From assembly GCA_031374415.1 (NCBI GenBank), contig JANMGB010000201.1, positions 1-18,711 on the forward strand: a stretch of DNA of 18,711 nt, read 5' to 3'. Made by a program: the position numbers and the translations under genes. The first letter of the stretch is position 1; each line of letters opens with the position of its first letter. The stretch is from CANHBY01 sp031374415 (GTDB lineage Bacteria > Pseudomonadota > Gammaproteobacteria > Burkholderiales > Burkholderiaceae_C). This document shows positions 7,438 to 15,115 of this stretch, in pieces. Under the pieces are notes generated by a model. It made no database searches. It had not been told where the DNA came from and saw only the letters and a list, made by a program, of their open reading frames with translations.

Positions 7438-7464
7438 TCAAGAAAGCCAGACTAAAGCCGATAA
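7438..7464 (+). promoter_or_regulatory. sigma-28 (FliA)-type promoter of the che genes
   Basis: The -10 element GCCGATAA at 7457-7464 matches the sigma-28 consensus exactly; 11 bases upstream lies tcaagaaa (7438-7445), matching the TCAAG/TAAAG form of the -35 box. Transcription would start near 7471, giving a leader of about 70 bases before cheR. The remainder of the 7272-7542 gap shows no ORF or RNA gene I can identify. Confidence 0.7.
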
Positions 7465-7542
7465 GCAGGCATGGGTCCAATGGGACGGGTGCCGGAACTC
7501 GCAACCTTGGGTCTGCCGAACACAACCCCGTCTGGAGAGACA

Positions 7543-8415
7543 ATGAGCGCTGCCATGCCGGCCACCACGTCGACACAAGGTCAGGCCTTATCCGACAAGT
7601 CCGAGCAGGAATTCTCGTTTTCAAGCGCAGACTTTGAGCGCGTGCGTGAGCTGATTTACGAGCGCGCTGGGATCAGCCTGCACGCCGGTAAGCAGGCCAT
7701 GGTGTACAGCCGCTTGTCCCGGCGCTTGCGGGAAACGGGCCACAAGTCATTTGCCAACTATTTGACAGCACTGCAAACAGGGCACGGTGCGAGTGCCGAG
7801 CAAGAGTGGCAAGAATTCATCAACTGTCTGACCACCAACCTCACCTCGTTTTTTCGTGAAGAACATCACTTTCACGAGCTCGCAGCGGCGCTGAGTCAGC
7901 ATGGCCATCAGCCTTTGCGCATCTGGTGCAACGCAGCCTCAACCGGTGAGGAGCCTTATTCGCTGGCCATGACCGTTGTGGAAGCGCTGGGGCCGCAAGC
8001 CAACGCCAAGATTTTTTGCAGCGACATCGATACCAAGGTTCTGTCAACCGCCAGCCGTGGGGTCTACACGGTCGAGTCACGCGGTCTCACGCCTGAGCGC
8101 ATGCGCCAACACTTCTTGCGCGGCAAGGGCGACAACAGCGGAATGATCCGCGTCAAGCCTGAACTGAGTCGGCTGGTCGAGTTTCACACCCACAATCTGA
8201 TGGAGCCTCGGTGGTCATTGGGCGACCCCTTTGACTTTGTTTTTTGTCGCAATGTGATGATTTATTTTGATGCGCCCACGCAGCGCAAGGTGCTCGAACG
8301 TATTCACGGCGTGATGAAGCCACAGTCGCTCCTGTTTGTCGGGCACTCTGAAAACTTCAGTGAGTCAAAAGACTTGTTTCGGCTTCGTGGAAAAACGGTC
8401 TACGTCAGGGTGTGA
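7543..8415 (+). CDS. cheR: chemotaxis protein methyltransferase CheR
   Basis: A 290-residue S-adenosylmethionine-dependent enzyme that methylates glutamates of chemoreceptors. The N-terminal helical domain (residues about 25-95, SSADFERVRELIYERAGISL) is followed by the catalytic domain: NCLTTNLTSFFREEHHFHEL, the SAM-binding motif IWCNAASTGEEPYSLAM (128-143), DIDTKVLSTASRGVYT, and FDFVFCRNVMIYFD. All are standard CheR motifs. ATG 7543 is supported by GGAGAGA two bases upstream and by the length of the family. It is the first gene behind the sigma-28-type promoter; cheD follows after four bases. Confidence 0.97.
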   Translation: MSAAMPATTSTQGQALSDKSEQEFSFSSADFERVRELIYERAGISLHAGKQAMVYSRLSRRLRETGHKSFANYLTALQTGHGASAEQEWQEFINCLTTNLTSFFREEHHFHELAAALSQHGHQPLRIWCNAASTGEEPYSLAMTVVEALGPQANAKIFCSDIDTKVLSTASRGVYTVESRGLTPERMRQHFLRGKGDNSGMIRVKPELSRLVEFHTHNLMEPRWSLGDPFDFVFCRNVMIYFDAPTQRKVLERIHGVMKPQSLLFVGHSENFSESKDLFRLRGKTVYVRV

Positions 8416-8419
8416 GCAA

Positions 8420-9085
8420 ATGAATCCAAAAGTCATCACCCCCCCGAGCCTGATGGTGCCTGCCTTGGGCAATACCCCGAGGCTGCAAGCGCTCAAAGCG
8501 CAACCGCGCAAGCCAGGAGAAGCATCGTTCTTTTTTTACGATTCGCACTTCCAAAACGAAGCGGTCAAAATTTTGCCCGGCGAGTACTTCGTTTTCAACG
8601 ATGACATCCTCATCATGACCACCTTGGGCTCCTGCATCGCCGCGTGTCTGTGGGATCGCAACGCCCGCGTGGGCGGCATGAACCACTTCATGCTGCCCGA
8701 GGGTGCGGGGGACTCAGGGCGCTACGGCTCGTTCGCCATGGAGCTGTTGATCAATGAGCTGCTAAAAATGGGCGCCTCGCGCAGCACTCTGGAGGCCAAG
8801 GTATTTGGTGGTGGTCAGGTCATCAGCGGCATGAGCACCATGAACGTCGGAGAGCGAAACACCACCTTCGTCATGGATTACCTCAAAACCGAACGCATCG
8901 CGGTGGTGTCCAAAGACGTGCTCGACATTTATCCGCGCAAAGTTTGCTTCCTGCCCGCCAGTGGCAAAGCGATGGTCAAACGCCTCGCGGCGACCAACAC
9001 CGAAGCGCTGGCCGCGCAAGACCGTGCCGCAGCCCAGAGAGTCACCTCTGGAAATGCCATCGGCGGCTCCGTACAGTTGTTTTGA
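8420..9085 (+). CDS. cheD: chemoreceptor glutamine deamidase CheD
   Basis: A 221-residue cytosolic deamidase that converts receptor glutamines to methylatable glutamates and may interact with CheC-type phosphatases where present. The catalytic cysteine is in TTLGSCIAACLWD (Cys72) and the catalytic histidine in GGMNHFMLPEG (His89). The conserved KVFGGGQVI and GERN segments follow. A 45-residue N-terminal extension and a tail after about residue 195 are poorly conserved. Start ATG 8420 lies four bases after the cheR stop, within the same operon; longer in-frame extension would overlap cheR coding sequence. Confidence 0.96.
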   Translation: MNPKVITPPSLMVPALGNTPRLQALKAQPRKPGEASFFFYDSHFQNEAVKILPGEYFVFNDDILIMTTLGSCIAACLWDRNARVGGMNHFMLPEGAGDSGRYGSFAMELLINELLKMGASRSTLEAKVFGGGQVISGMSTMNVGERNTTFVMDYLKTERIAVVSKDVLDIYPRKVCFLPASGKAMVKRLAATNTEALAAQDRAAAQRVTSGNAIGGSVQLF

Positions 9086-9109
9086 GCCGAGCGGCACGAG
9101 GACCCAACC

Positions 9110-10180
9110 ATGCCTAAAACCCGAGTCATTGTTGTTGACGATTCTGCCTTGGTGCGCAGCCTGCTGACGGAAATCATCAACCGGCAACCCGACATGGAGT
9201 GCGTCGGGGGCGCAAGCGACCCCTTGATTGCCCGCGAGATGATTCGCGCGTTGAACCCGGACGTCATCACCCTGGATGTGGAGATGCCGCGCATGGACGG
9301 TATCGACTTTTTAAGCAAGCTCATGCGACTGCGACCCATGCCGGTCGTGATGGTCTCCACCCTGACCGAGCGTGGCGCAGATGTGACCCTGCGCGCACTG
9401 GAGCTGGGCGCCGTGGACTTTGTGGCCAAGCCCAAAATTGGGGTGGCCGATGGCCTGAAAATTTTGGCTCAAGAAATCACTGACAAAATCCGCGTGGCCG
9501 GCAAGGCCACTATGCGCCGCACGCCCAGCCCCACATCGTCACCGCAAGCCGCCACTGTGGTCGCGAACCTGGGCCGCCTGTCAACAGAGAAAATCATCTT
9601 CATTGGTGCCTCCACGGGTGGCACCGAGGCCACCAAGGAGGTTCTCGTCAACCTGCCCCCCGATTGCCCGGCTGTCGTCATCACCCAGCACATGCCGCCG
9701 GGCTTCACCCGCAGCTACGCGACAAGGCTGGACAGCCTGTGCCGAATTCGTGTGGCCGAGGCGAAAGACGGCGAGCGCATCTTGCCGGGCCATGCCTACA
9801 TCGCCCCGGGCGGTTTTCACCTCAGCATCGAGCGCAGTGGTGCCAACTACGTCGCTCGCGTCAAAGACGGCGAACCGGTCAACCGCCACAAGCCCTCGGT
9901 GGAAGTGCTTTTTCAATCCGCCGCCAAGGTGGTGGGGCCCAACGCCCTGGGCATCATGCTGACAGGCATGGGCGCCGATGGCGCCAAAGCCATGCGCGAA
10001 ATGCTGGATGCTGGCAGCTACAACCTGGTGCAAAACGAAGCCACGTGCGTGGTGTTTGGCATGCCCCGAGAAGCCATTGCCGCGGGTGCCGCCACCGAGG
10101 TCTTACCGCTGAACCAAATTGCCCCCCACCTCATTCAGCGGCTGCGCAGTACCTCGGGGATGTCAACGAATCGGATTTGA
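9110..10180 (+). CDS. cheB: protein-glutamate methylesterase/glutamine deamidase CheB
   Basis: A 356-residue response regulator. Receiver domain at residues 1-120 with acid pocket Asp10/Asp11, phosphorylation site Asp56 (TLDVEMPRMDG) and Lys107; a linker; and the CheB esterase domain from about 160 with the catalytic triad Ser168 (GASTGGTEA), His194 (TQHMPPGFT) and Asp290 (GMGADGAK). Phosphorylation by CheA (not in this window) would release the esterase for receptor demethylation. ATG 9110 has CGAGGAC upstream with good spacing. Last gene of the visible cheRDB unit. It is convergent with hemW, with only 23 bases between the stops. Confidence 0.98.
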   Translation: MPKTRVIVVDDSALVRSLLTEIINRQPDMECVGGASDPLIAREMIRALNPDVITLDVEMPRMDGIDFLSKLMRLRPMPVVMVSTLTERGADVTLRALELGAVDFVAKPKIGVADGLKILAQEITDKIRVAGKATMRRTPSPTSSPQAATVVANLGRLSTEKIIFIGASTGGTEATKEVLVNLPPDCPAVVITQHMPPGFTRSYATRLDSLCRIRVAEAKDGERILPGHAYIAPGGFHLSIERSGANYVARVKDGEPVNRHKPSVEVLFQSAAKVVGPNALGIMLTGMGADGAKAMREMLDAGSYNLVQNEATCVVFGMPREAIAAGAATEVLPLNQIAPHLIQRLRSTSGMSTNRI

Positions 10181-10203
10181 CCCCCTCCTTGCCCTGCGCA
10201 CGA

Positions 10204-11448
10204 TCAGGGCAAAAACAATGACACCACGTCGTTCAGAAAATCAAACCCGCGCTCAGTCGGCCGCCAACGCTCGCCTTCACGCAGCAGCCAGCCCCGCGCC
10301 ACAGCCTGCGCGATCGCAGGCTGCACCACTGACGCGGGCAGGCCGGTACGTTCAGTCCACAGGCGGCACTCGAAGCCATCGCGTAATCGCAGTGCGTTCA
10401 TCATGAACTCGAACGGCAGGTCGACGCGCGCGACCTCGGTGTCTTGCGCCACACCCTGGCCTGAGCGCGCCTGTGTCATGTAACTCAGGGGATCTCGGTA
10501 CCGCACTTGGCGAATCACACGGTGCGGATAGCTCAGCTTGCTGTGAGCGCCCGCGCCAATGCCCAGATAGTCACCAAAGTGCCAGTAGTTGAGGTTGTGT
10601 GCGCAGCGATGCCCATCGCGCGCAAACGCTGACACCTCATAGCGTGCCAAGCCCTCGCCAGCCAGGCGTGCAACCAAGTGGTCCAGCATCTCGGCGGCGC
10701 TGTCGTCATCGGGCAGCACAGGCGGGTGCTGCGCAAAATAGGTATTGGGCTCGAGGGTCAGATGGTAGAGCGACACATGCGGTGCCTGCAGCGCCAACGC
10801 TTGTTGCAGGTCAGCCTCCAGACCTGCCAGGGTCTGGCCTGGTAAGGCATACATGAGGTCGATATTGAAGGTCTCGAAGGCAGCGGCCGCCTCCTCCACC
10901 GCGGCCACCGCTTGCGCCGCATCGTGCACCCGACCCAGGGCGCGCAGATGCTCATCCGTGAAGCTTTGCACCCCCACCGACAAGCGTGTCACCCCCGCCT
11001 GCCGGTAGGCCTTGAAGCGCTCACGCTCAAAAGTGCCCGGGTTGGCCTCCAAGGTGATCTCGCTGTCGGGCTCCATCGGCAACAAGGAACGAACCATACC
11101 CAGCAGCCGGTCAATCGACTCGGGCGCGAACAAACTCGGCGTGCCGCCCCCGATGAACACGCTGTGGATGCGACGCCCCCAAATCAAAGGCAGCGACGCT
11201 TCGAGGTCCGCTTGCAAGGCATCGATGTACTCTGCCTCAGGCGGATGCGGCGCCAGCTGATCAGACCGACGCCCCCATTCGTGGGAGTTGAAATCGCAAT
11301 AGGGACACTTCTTCAGGCACCAAGGCAGGTGCACATAGAGCGCCAGAGGCGGCAAGGCGGACAAGTTCAAGGTGCCCATGCGCATGTAACGCAGCATTCG
11401 ATCAGAGGCTGTTTCATGCGCCCCGGTGGGGGCCGCCTGCACACGCAC
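10204..11448 (-). CDS. hemW: radical SAM heme chaperone HemW (formerly HemN-like)
   Basis: A roughly 414-residue radical SAM protein that binds heme and inserts it into respiratory enzymes. The [4Fe-4S] motif is CLKKCPYC (Cys44, Cys48, Cys51 from the chosen start), followed by GGGTPSLF, EITLEANPGTFERERFKAYR, RLSVGVQSF, and the HemW C-terminal signature HNLNYWHFGDYLGIGAGAHS. It lacks the extra N-terminal cysteine context of true coproporphyrinogen dehydrogenase HemN. The start is uncertain: GTG 11448 gives the usual N-terminal length, GTG 11478 would overlap rdgB by 20 bases, and ATG 11397 is also possible. Third gene of an rph-rdgB-hemW unit. Confidence 0.95.
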   Translation of the reverse strand: MRVQAAPTGAHETASDRMLRYMRMGTLNLSALPPLALYVHLPWCLKKCPYCDFNSHEWGRRSDQLAPHPPEAEYIDALQADLEASLPLIWGRRIHSVFIGGGTPSLFAPESIDRLLGMVRSLLPMEPDSEITLEANPGTFERERFKAYRQAGVTRLSVGVQSFTDEHLRALGRVHDAAQAVAAVEEAAAAFETFNIDLMYALPGQTLAGLEADLQQALALQAPHVSLYHLTLEPNTYFAQHPPVLPDDDSAAEMLDHLVARLAGEGLARYEVSAFARDGHRCAHNLNYWHFGDYLGIGAGAHSKLSYPHRVIRQVRYRDPLSYMTQARSGQGVAQDTEVARVDLPFEFMMNALRLRDGFECRLWTERTGLPASVVQPAIAQAVARGWLLREGERWRPTERGFDFLNDVVSLFLP

Positions 11449-11458
11449 ACTCGGCAAC

Positions 11459-12061
11459 TCAGGCAAACCAAACCTCACGCATCAGGCCCAGCATCTGGCG
11501 CACAGCCAGCCCGCGGTGGCTGTATTCATTTTTGAGCTCCGGGGGCAGCTGCCCCACGCTGCGCCCTAGAGCGGGCACAAAGATCAGTGGGTCATACCCA
11601 AAGCCGCCGCTGCCTTGGGGCATGGCCAGCACTTCGCCGGCCCAGCGGCCCATCGCCACCAGTGGCTCGGGGTCATGAGCCGAGCGCACCGCGACCAGGG
11701 CACACACAAAACGCGCGCGCCGATCCGTGTGGCCTTGCAATTGCTCCAACAGCACACGGTTGTTGTGCGCATCACCCGAGGGCTGGCCGAACAAGGTCGC
11801 ATAGCGAGCTGACTTCACCCCCGGCGCCCCCCCCAGGGCGTCCACACACAAACCGGAGTCATCAGCAATGGCCGCCGCCCCCGCGCACGAAGCCGCATGT
11901 CGGGCCTTGGCCAAGGCGTTTTCGATGAAGGTCTCAAAGGGCTCGTCGGCCTCGGGAATCCCCAACGACCCTTGAGTGACCAACTGCAAATCCAGCCGAC
12001 CCAACAAGGCCTGCAGCTCGCTGAGCTTGTGCGCGTTGTTTGATGCGAGAACGAGTTTCAC
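11459..12061 (-). CDS. rdgB: XTP/dITP pyrophosphatase RdgB (HAM1 family)
   Basis: A 200-residue nucleotide-pool sanitising enzyme that hydrolyses dITP, XTP and related non-canonical triphosphates to monophosphates. The signature N-terminus KLVLASNNAHKLSELQALL, the segment ETFIENALAKARHAA, the metal-binding IADDSGLCVDALGGAPGVKS, and GFGYDPLIFVP near residue 150 are all intact. Length matches the family. The GTG start (12061-12059) overlaps the rph stop as GTGA, indicating translational coupling, and the stop precedes hemW closely. This rph-rdgB-hemW order is conserved in many Burkholderiales. Confidence 0.97.
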   Translation of the reverse strand: MKLVLASNNAHKLSELQALLGRLDLQLVTQGSLGIPEADEPFETFIENALAKARHAASCAGAAAIADDSGLCVDALGGAPGVKSARYATLFGQPSGDAHNNRVLLEQLQGHTDRRARFVCALVAVRSAHDPEPLVAMGRWAGEVLAMPQGSGGFGYDPLIFVPALGRSVGQLPPELKNEYSHRGLAVRQMLGLMREVWFA

Positions 12062-12798
12062 GCCAAGCTCTCGAGCGCCGCACGCTGCGCAGCCAAGAGT
12101 TCACGAATGCCCTTGTCAGCCAAAGCGAGCATCGCGCTCATTTCGTGCTGGGAGAACGCAGCCCCTTCGGCGGTGCCCTGCACTTCGACAAACCCACCCC
12201 GCCCCGTCATGACCACGTTCATGTCGGTGTCACAGGCCGAGTCTTCGGTGTACTCCAGGTCCAGCAAGGGCGTGCCCTGCACGATGCCCACGGACACCGC
12301 CGCCACGGCGTCGCGCAGTGGCGATGAACTCAACACCCCTTTGGCCATGAGCCACCTGACAGCATCTGCCGCGGCCACATATGCGCCGGTGATGGCTGCC
12401 GTGCGGGTGCCGCCATCCGCCTGCAGCACATCGCAATCCAGTGAGATGGTGCGCTCACCCAAGGCGGCCAAGTCAAACACGCAGCGCAACGAGCGGCCAA
12501 TCAGGCGCTGGATTTCTTGTGTGCGGCCGGATTGCTTGCCCCGCGCGGCCTCACGGTCTGAGCGGGTGTGGGTGGCGCGAGGCAACATGCCGTACTCTGC
12601 CGTCACCCAACCCTCGCCACTGCCGCGCTTGTGCGGCGGCACTTTTTCTTCAACCGACGCGGTGCACAACACCTTGGTGTCGCCAAAACACACCAGCACC
12701 GAACCCTCGGCATGTTTGGTATACCCCCGCACCAACGAGGTGGGACGCAACGCATCAACTGCCCGACCCTGGGCGCGTTCAAACTTCAAAGAGCTCAT
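12058..12798 (-). CDS. rph: ribonuclease PH
   Basis: A 246-residue phosphorolytic 3'-5' exoribonuclease that trims tRNA precursors; active as a hexamer of dimers. Visible family segments: the N-terminus of the RNase PH fold (GSVLVCFGDTKVLCTASVEE), PPHKRGSGEGWVTAEYGMLP, SGRTQEIQRLIGRSLRCVFD, phosphate-site region DCDVLQADGGTRTAAITGAY, and DLEYTEDSACDTDMNVVMT. Start ATG 12798 has AAGGA about nine bases upstream. It is the first gene of the rph-rdgB-hemW unit; its promoter should lie in the repeat-containing gap 12799-13160 but I could not assign boxes. Confidence 0.98.
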   Translation of the reverse strand: MSSLKFERAQGRAVDALRPTSLVRGYTKHAEGSVLVCFGDTKVLCTASVEEKVPPHKRGSGEGWVTAEYGMLPRATHTRSDREAARGKQSGRTQEIQRLIGRSLRCVFDLAALGERTISLDCDVLQADGGTRTAAITGAYVAAADAVRWLMAKGVLSSSPLRDAVAAVSVGIVQGTPLLDLEYTEDSACDTDMNVVMTGRGGFVEVQGTAEGAAFSQHEMSAMLALADKGIRELLAAQRAALESLA

Positions 12799-12965
12799 GT
12801 CAATCCTTGTAAAAAACAGAAGTGGGACGCGCCGGGGCTGCGCGTGAGGTGAAAAACCGGCTGACAGACAGACCAGGTGGATTCCCCAAGGCGAACGGGG
12901 CGCGCATTGGCAGGCGGAGTGTGCACGAATGGAGTGCTCGCGGGCCTGTGCGCCTCAGGCACCCT

Positions 12966-13064
12966 CCCGTCATCCCCGCCTGCGCGGGGATGACGGGAGA
13001 AGGCGGGGATGACGGGCGCAGGGGTTGGCATATCCCCACGTCATTCCCGCGCAGGCGGGAATCC
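12966..13064. repeat. cluster of REP/dRS3-like palindromes
   Basis: This occupies much of the 360-base gap between PP2C and rph. Three units are visible: a 32-base hairpin at 12966-12997 (14-base perfect arms cccgtcatccccgc / gcggggatgacggg, loop ctgc), a direct copy of its right arm at 13003-13016, and a 20-base palindrome at 13043-13062 (attcccgc, gcag, gcgggaat). The last has the ATTCCC-N8-GGGAAT form known as dRS3 in Neisseria and is common as a dispersed repeat in betaproteobacteria. No coding sequence is supported in the gap. The large hairpin could also end kinase/phosphatase transcripts. Confidence 0.85.
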
Positions 13065-13160
13065 AGCAGCCTGCGTACTTCGCCATGGGTCTCGCAACAA
13101 TTCAACCTTTCAAATCCACTGAGACGGGGTACTAGAGATGTGCGGAAGTGGGCCCGATGC

Positions 13161-14069
13161 TCAGGGCCGCTTCTGTTCAGACGAACGCCGTATGGCTTCG
13201 TTGATTTCTTTGATCGAACGCTCGATCTCCGCATCATCAAGCTCGTTCGGCGACTCACCGAGCAAGCTCGCTTGGATGGTCGAGGCGAACACTTCTTCGC
13301 CCAGTGCCTGGGTTGACACCGCCGGCTCGATCTCGTCAGTGGCCTCCCACTCGACCGCCAACACCGACACGTTGTCACACTTCACACCGCCCACGCGCAG
13401 CGCTTGCTCAACCAACTCAGGCACCGCATCGGAGATGGTTTTGCGGGACAACTCTTCGGTGATCGATGCATCGCTCACATTGCCCCACAGTCCATCAGAG
13501 CACAGTAACAGCCGATCACCGGATTGCATCAACAAAGGCCCGACCGTGTCCACCACAGGCTTGCCTGGGCTGCCCAAACACGTGAACAACACGTTGCGAT
13601 TGAAGCGCTCACCCATGGGCGCCACGTGGCTCAGGGTGTCCTGCAACTCAGAATAAGAGTGGTCACGTGTGCGTGCAACCAGTTTGTCACCCCGCACGAG
13701 GTACAGACGTGAGTCTCCACAATGGGCCCAATAGGCAGCATTGCCCTGCAGCAAACAGGCCACGATGGTGGTGCGGGGGGTGTCGATCAAGGATTTTTGT
13801 GTGGCGTAACGCAGCAACTGATGGTGGCCGGAGACGATTGACTCATGCAAAAAACGCAAGGGGTCAGCCAAGGTGGGCTTGCAATCACGCTGGAACATCG
13901 CCGCCATGCTTTGCAAAGCCAACTGGGAAGCCACTTCACCTTCAGGGTGCCCCCCCATGCCATCCGCCAAGGCAAACAAGCCCGCATCACGGGTATAGCA
14001 ATACCCGAGGCGATCCTCGTTTTTTTCGCGCCCCCCCTTGCGGCTGACTTGATAGACCGAAAAACGCAT
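13161..14069 (-). CDS. PP2C-family serine/threonine phosphatase
   Basis: A 302-residue metal-dependent protein phosphatase. PP2C motifs occur in order: GGREKNEDRLG (metal/Arg site), FALADGMGGHPEGEVAS, TTIVACLLQGNAAYWAHCGD then SRLY, ARTRDHSY, LLLCSDGLWGNVSD and KCDNVSVLAVEW. Catalytic aspartates are all present. The domain spans residues 5-245; the acidic tail to 302 is poorly conserved. There are no membrane segments. AGGAG lies upstream of ATG 14069. It follows the kinase gene by 48 bases on the same strand, so the pair probably forms a phosphorylation/dephosphorylation couple with shared substrates, possibly including the kinase itself; the substrates are unknown. Confidence 0.93.
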   Translation of the reverse strand: MRFSVYQVSRKGGREKNEDRLGYCYTRDAGLFALADGMGGHPEGEVASQLALQSMAAMFQRDCKPTLADPLRFLHESIVSGHHQLLRYATQKSLIDTPRTTIVACLLQGNAAYWAHCGDSRLYLVRGDKLVARTRDHSYSELQDTLSHVAPMGERFNRNVLFTCLGSPGKPVVDTVGPLLMQSGDRLLLCSDGLWGNVSDASITEELSRKTISDAVPELVEQALRVGGVKCDNVSVLAVEWEATDEIEPAVSTQALGEEVFASTIQASLLGESPNELDDAEIERSIKEINEAIRRSSEQKRP

Positions 14070-14117
14070 GCAAGCTCCTGTGACGGATCCAGTGAAAGTG
14101 ACAACGTGTGATGTCGC

Positions 14118-15086
14118 CTACGATTTGGACCCGGTCCCAAAGTTTTCTAGTTGAAGCTTCAGCCGCTCGCTGAAGCTCAGTTTGGTGTAGCGGCGCTCTG
14201 TCTCGCGCGCCAATTCTTTTTGCAACGAGAACACACTCTGCGGACGAGACAAGGGATCGAGCGACATGCACCACTCGGTGACCTCGATCAGATTGTCTGA
14301 ATACACATTACGCAGCCTGGACAGGCTCAAGGCCAAGCGGTCTTTCTCAAGCCGTTGAGGTGAATCGTTGGGCGGATAGCCCTGCATGCAGGCATAAACG
14401 CATGCACCGATCGCGTAAATGTCGGTCCAGGGCCCCAAGCTGCCATCACGGCGGTACATCTCGGGGGCCGCGAACCCCGGGGTGTACATGGGCCGGATGA
14501 AATTGCCTTCTTTGCTCAGCACTTCACGTGCCGCCCCAAAGTCAAGCAACACCGCCTTGTTGTCGTTGGTGATGAAGATATTGGCCGGCTTGATGTCCAG
14601 GTGCAGCATCTTGTGCTGGTGCACGATGCGCAAACCACGCAAAATTTCATCAAACAGCGAACGTATCGAGGACTCGCGGAACACCTTGTCACGTTTAAGG
14701 TCACGGGCCGTGACGATGAAGTCTTGCAGGGTGTCGCCCTGCAAATAGTTCATCACCATGTAAACGGTTTCGTTTTCACGCAAAAAATTCAACACCGACA
14801 CCACACTGGGGTGGGAGATTTGCGCCAGAGACCGGCCCTCTTCAAAGAAGCTGCGCAGACCCAAGTGATACAGAGGCAGTTTTTCTGGCTTGATGCGGGG
14901 CGTCAGTTCACCCGGCGAGCGTTCAGCCAGCGACGAAGGCAGGTACTCTTTCAGGGCAATGAGCCGCCGCTCGGAGTCTTCTGCCAGGTAGACCACACCG
15001 AAACCGCCTGCGGCTAATTTCTTGATGATCTGATAGCCCCCGACCACGGTGCCTGCTGGCAACGGTGCGGGCTTTGGCTTTGACAT
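14118..15086 (-). CDS. serine/threonine protein kinase (Hanks type)
   Basis: A 322-residue soluble eukaryotic-like kinase. The glycine loop is KLAAGGFGVVYLAED (24-37), the ATP lysine is in LIALKEYLP (Lys46), the catalytic loop is HLDIKPANIFI (Asp164) and the magnesium motif is LDFGAA (Asp182). The APE-type segment is TPGFAAPEMY. The catalytic loop is HLD rather than HRD, so activation-loop control differs from that of RD kinases. There is no transmembrane helix or sensor domain. ATG 15086 is chosen; earlier in-frame codons give an Arg/Cys-rich unlikely N-terminus. It is divergent from yicC with only 29 bases between starts. It is a partner of the PP2C gene downstream. Confidence 0.93.
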   Translation of the reverse strand: MSKPKPAPLPAGTVVGGYQIIKKLAAGGFGVVYLAEDSERRLIALKEYLPSSLAERSPGELTPRIKPEKLPLYHLGLRSFFEEGRSLAQISHPSVVSVLNFLRENETVYMVMNYLQGDTLQDFIVTARDLKRDKVFRESSIRSLFDEILRGLRIVHQHKMLHLDIKPANIFITNDNKAVLLDFGAAREVLSKEGNFIRPMYTPGFAAPEMYRRDGSLGPWTDIYAIGACVYACMQGYPPNDSPQRLEKDRLALSLSRLRNVYSDNLIEVTEWCMSLDPLSRPQSVFSLQKELARETERRYTKLSFSERLKLQLENFGTGSKS

Positions 15087-15115
15087 AATCAGTGTTTTAT
15101 TTGAGCGAAAGTTGC

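Noticed and set aside
10189..10212. Hairpin ttgccctg/cagggcaa between cheB and hemW as a bidirectional terminator
   Set aside because: The A-run is on the wrong side for a plus-strand terminator, and on the minus strand the T-run precedes rather than follows the stem; it also overlaps the hemW stop.
12107..12847. Plus-strand open frame antisense to rph
   Set aside because: Same-length mirror of rph with Ser/Pro/Thr-rich composition and no recognisable domain.
12966..13062. CRISPR array
   Set aside because: The repeated units are palindromes of differing sequence without regular spacers or cas genes; they fit REP/dRS3 elements.
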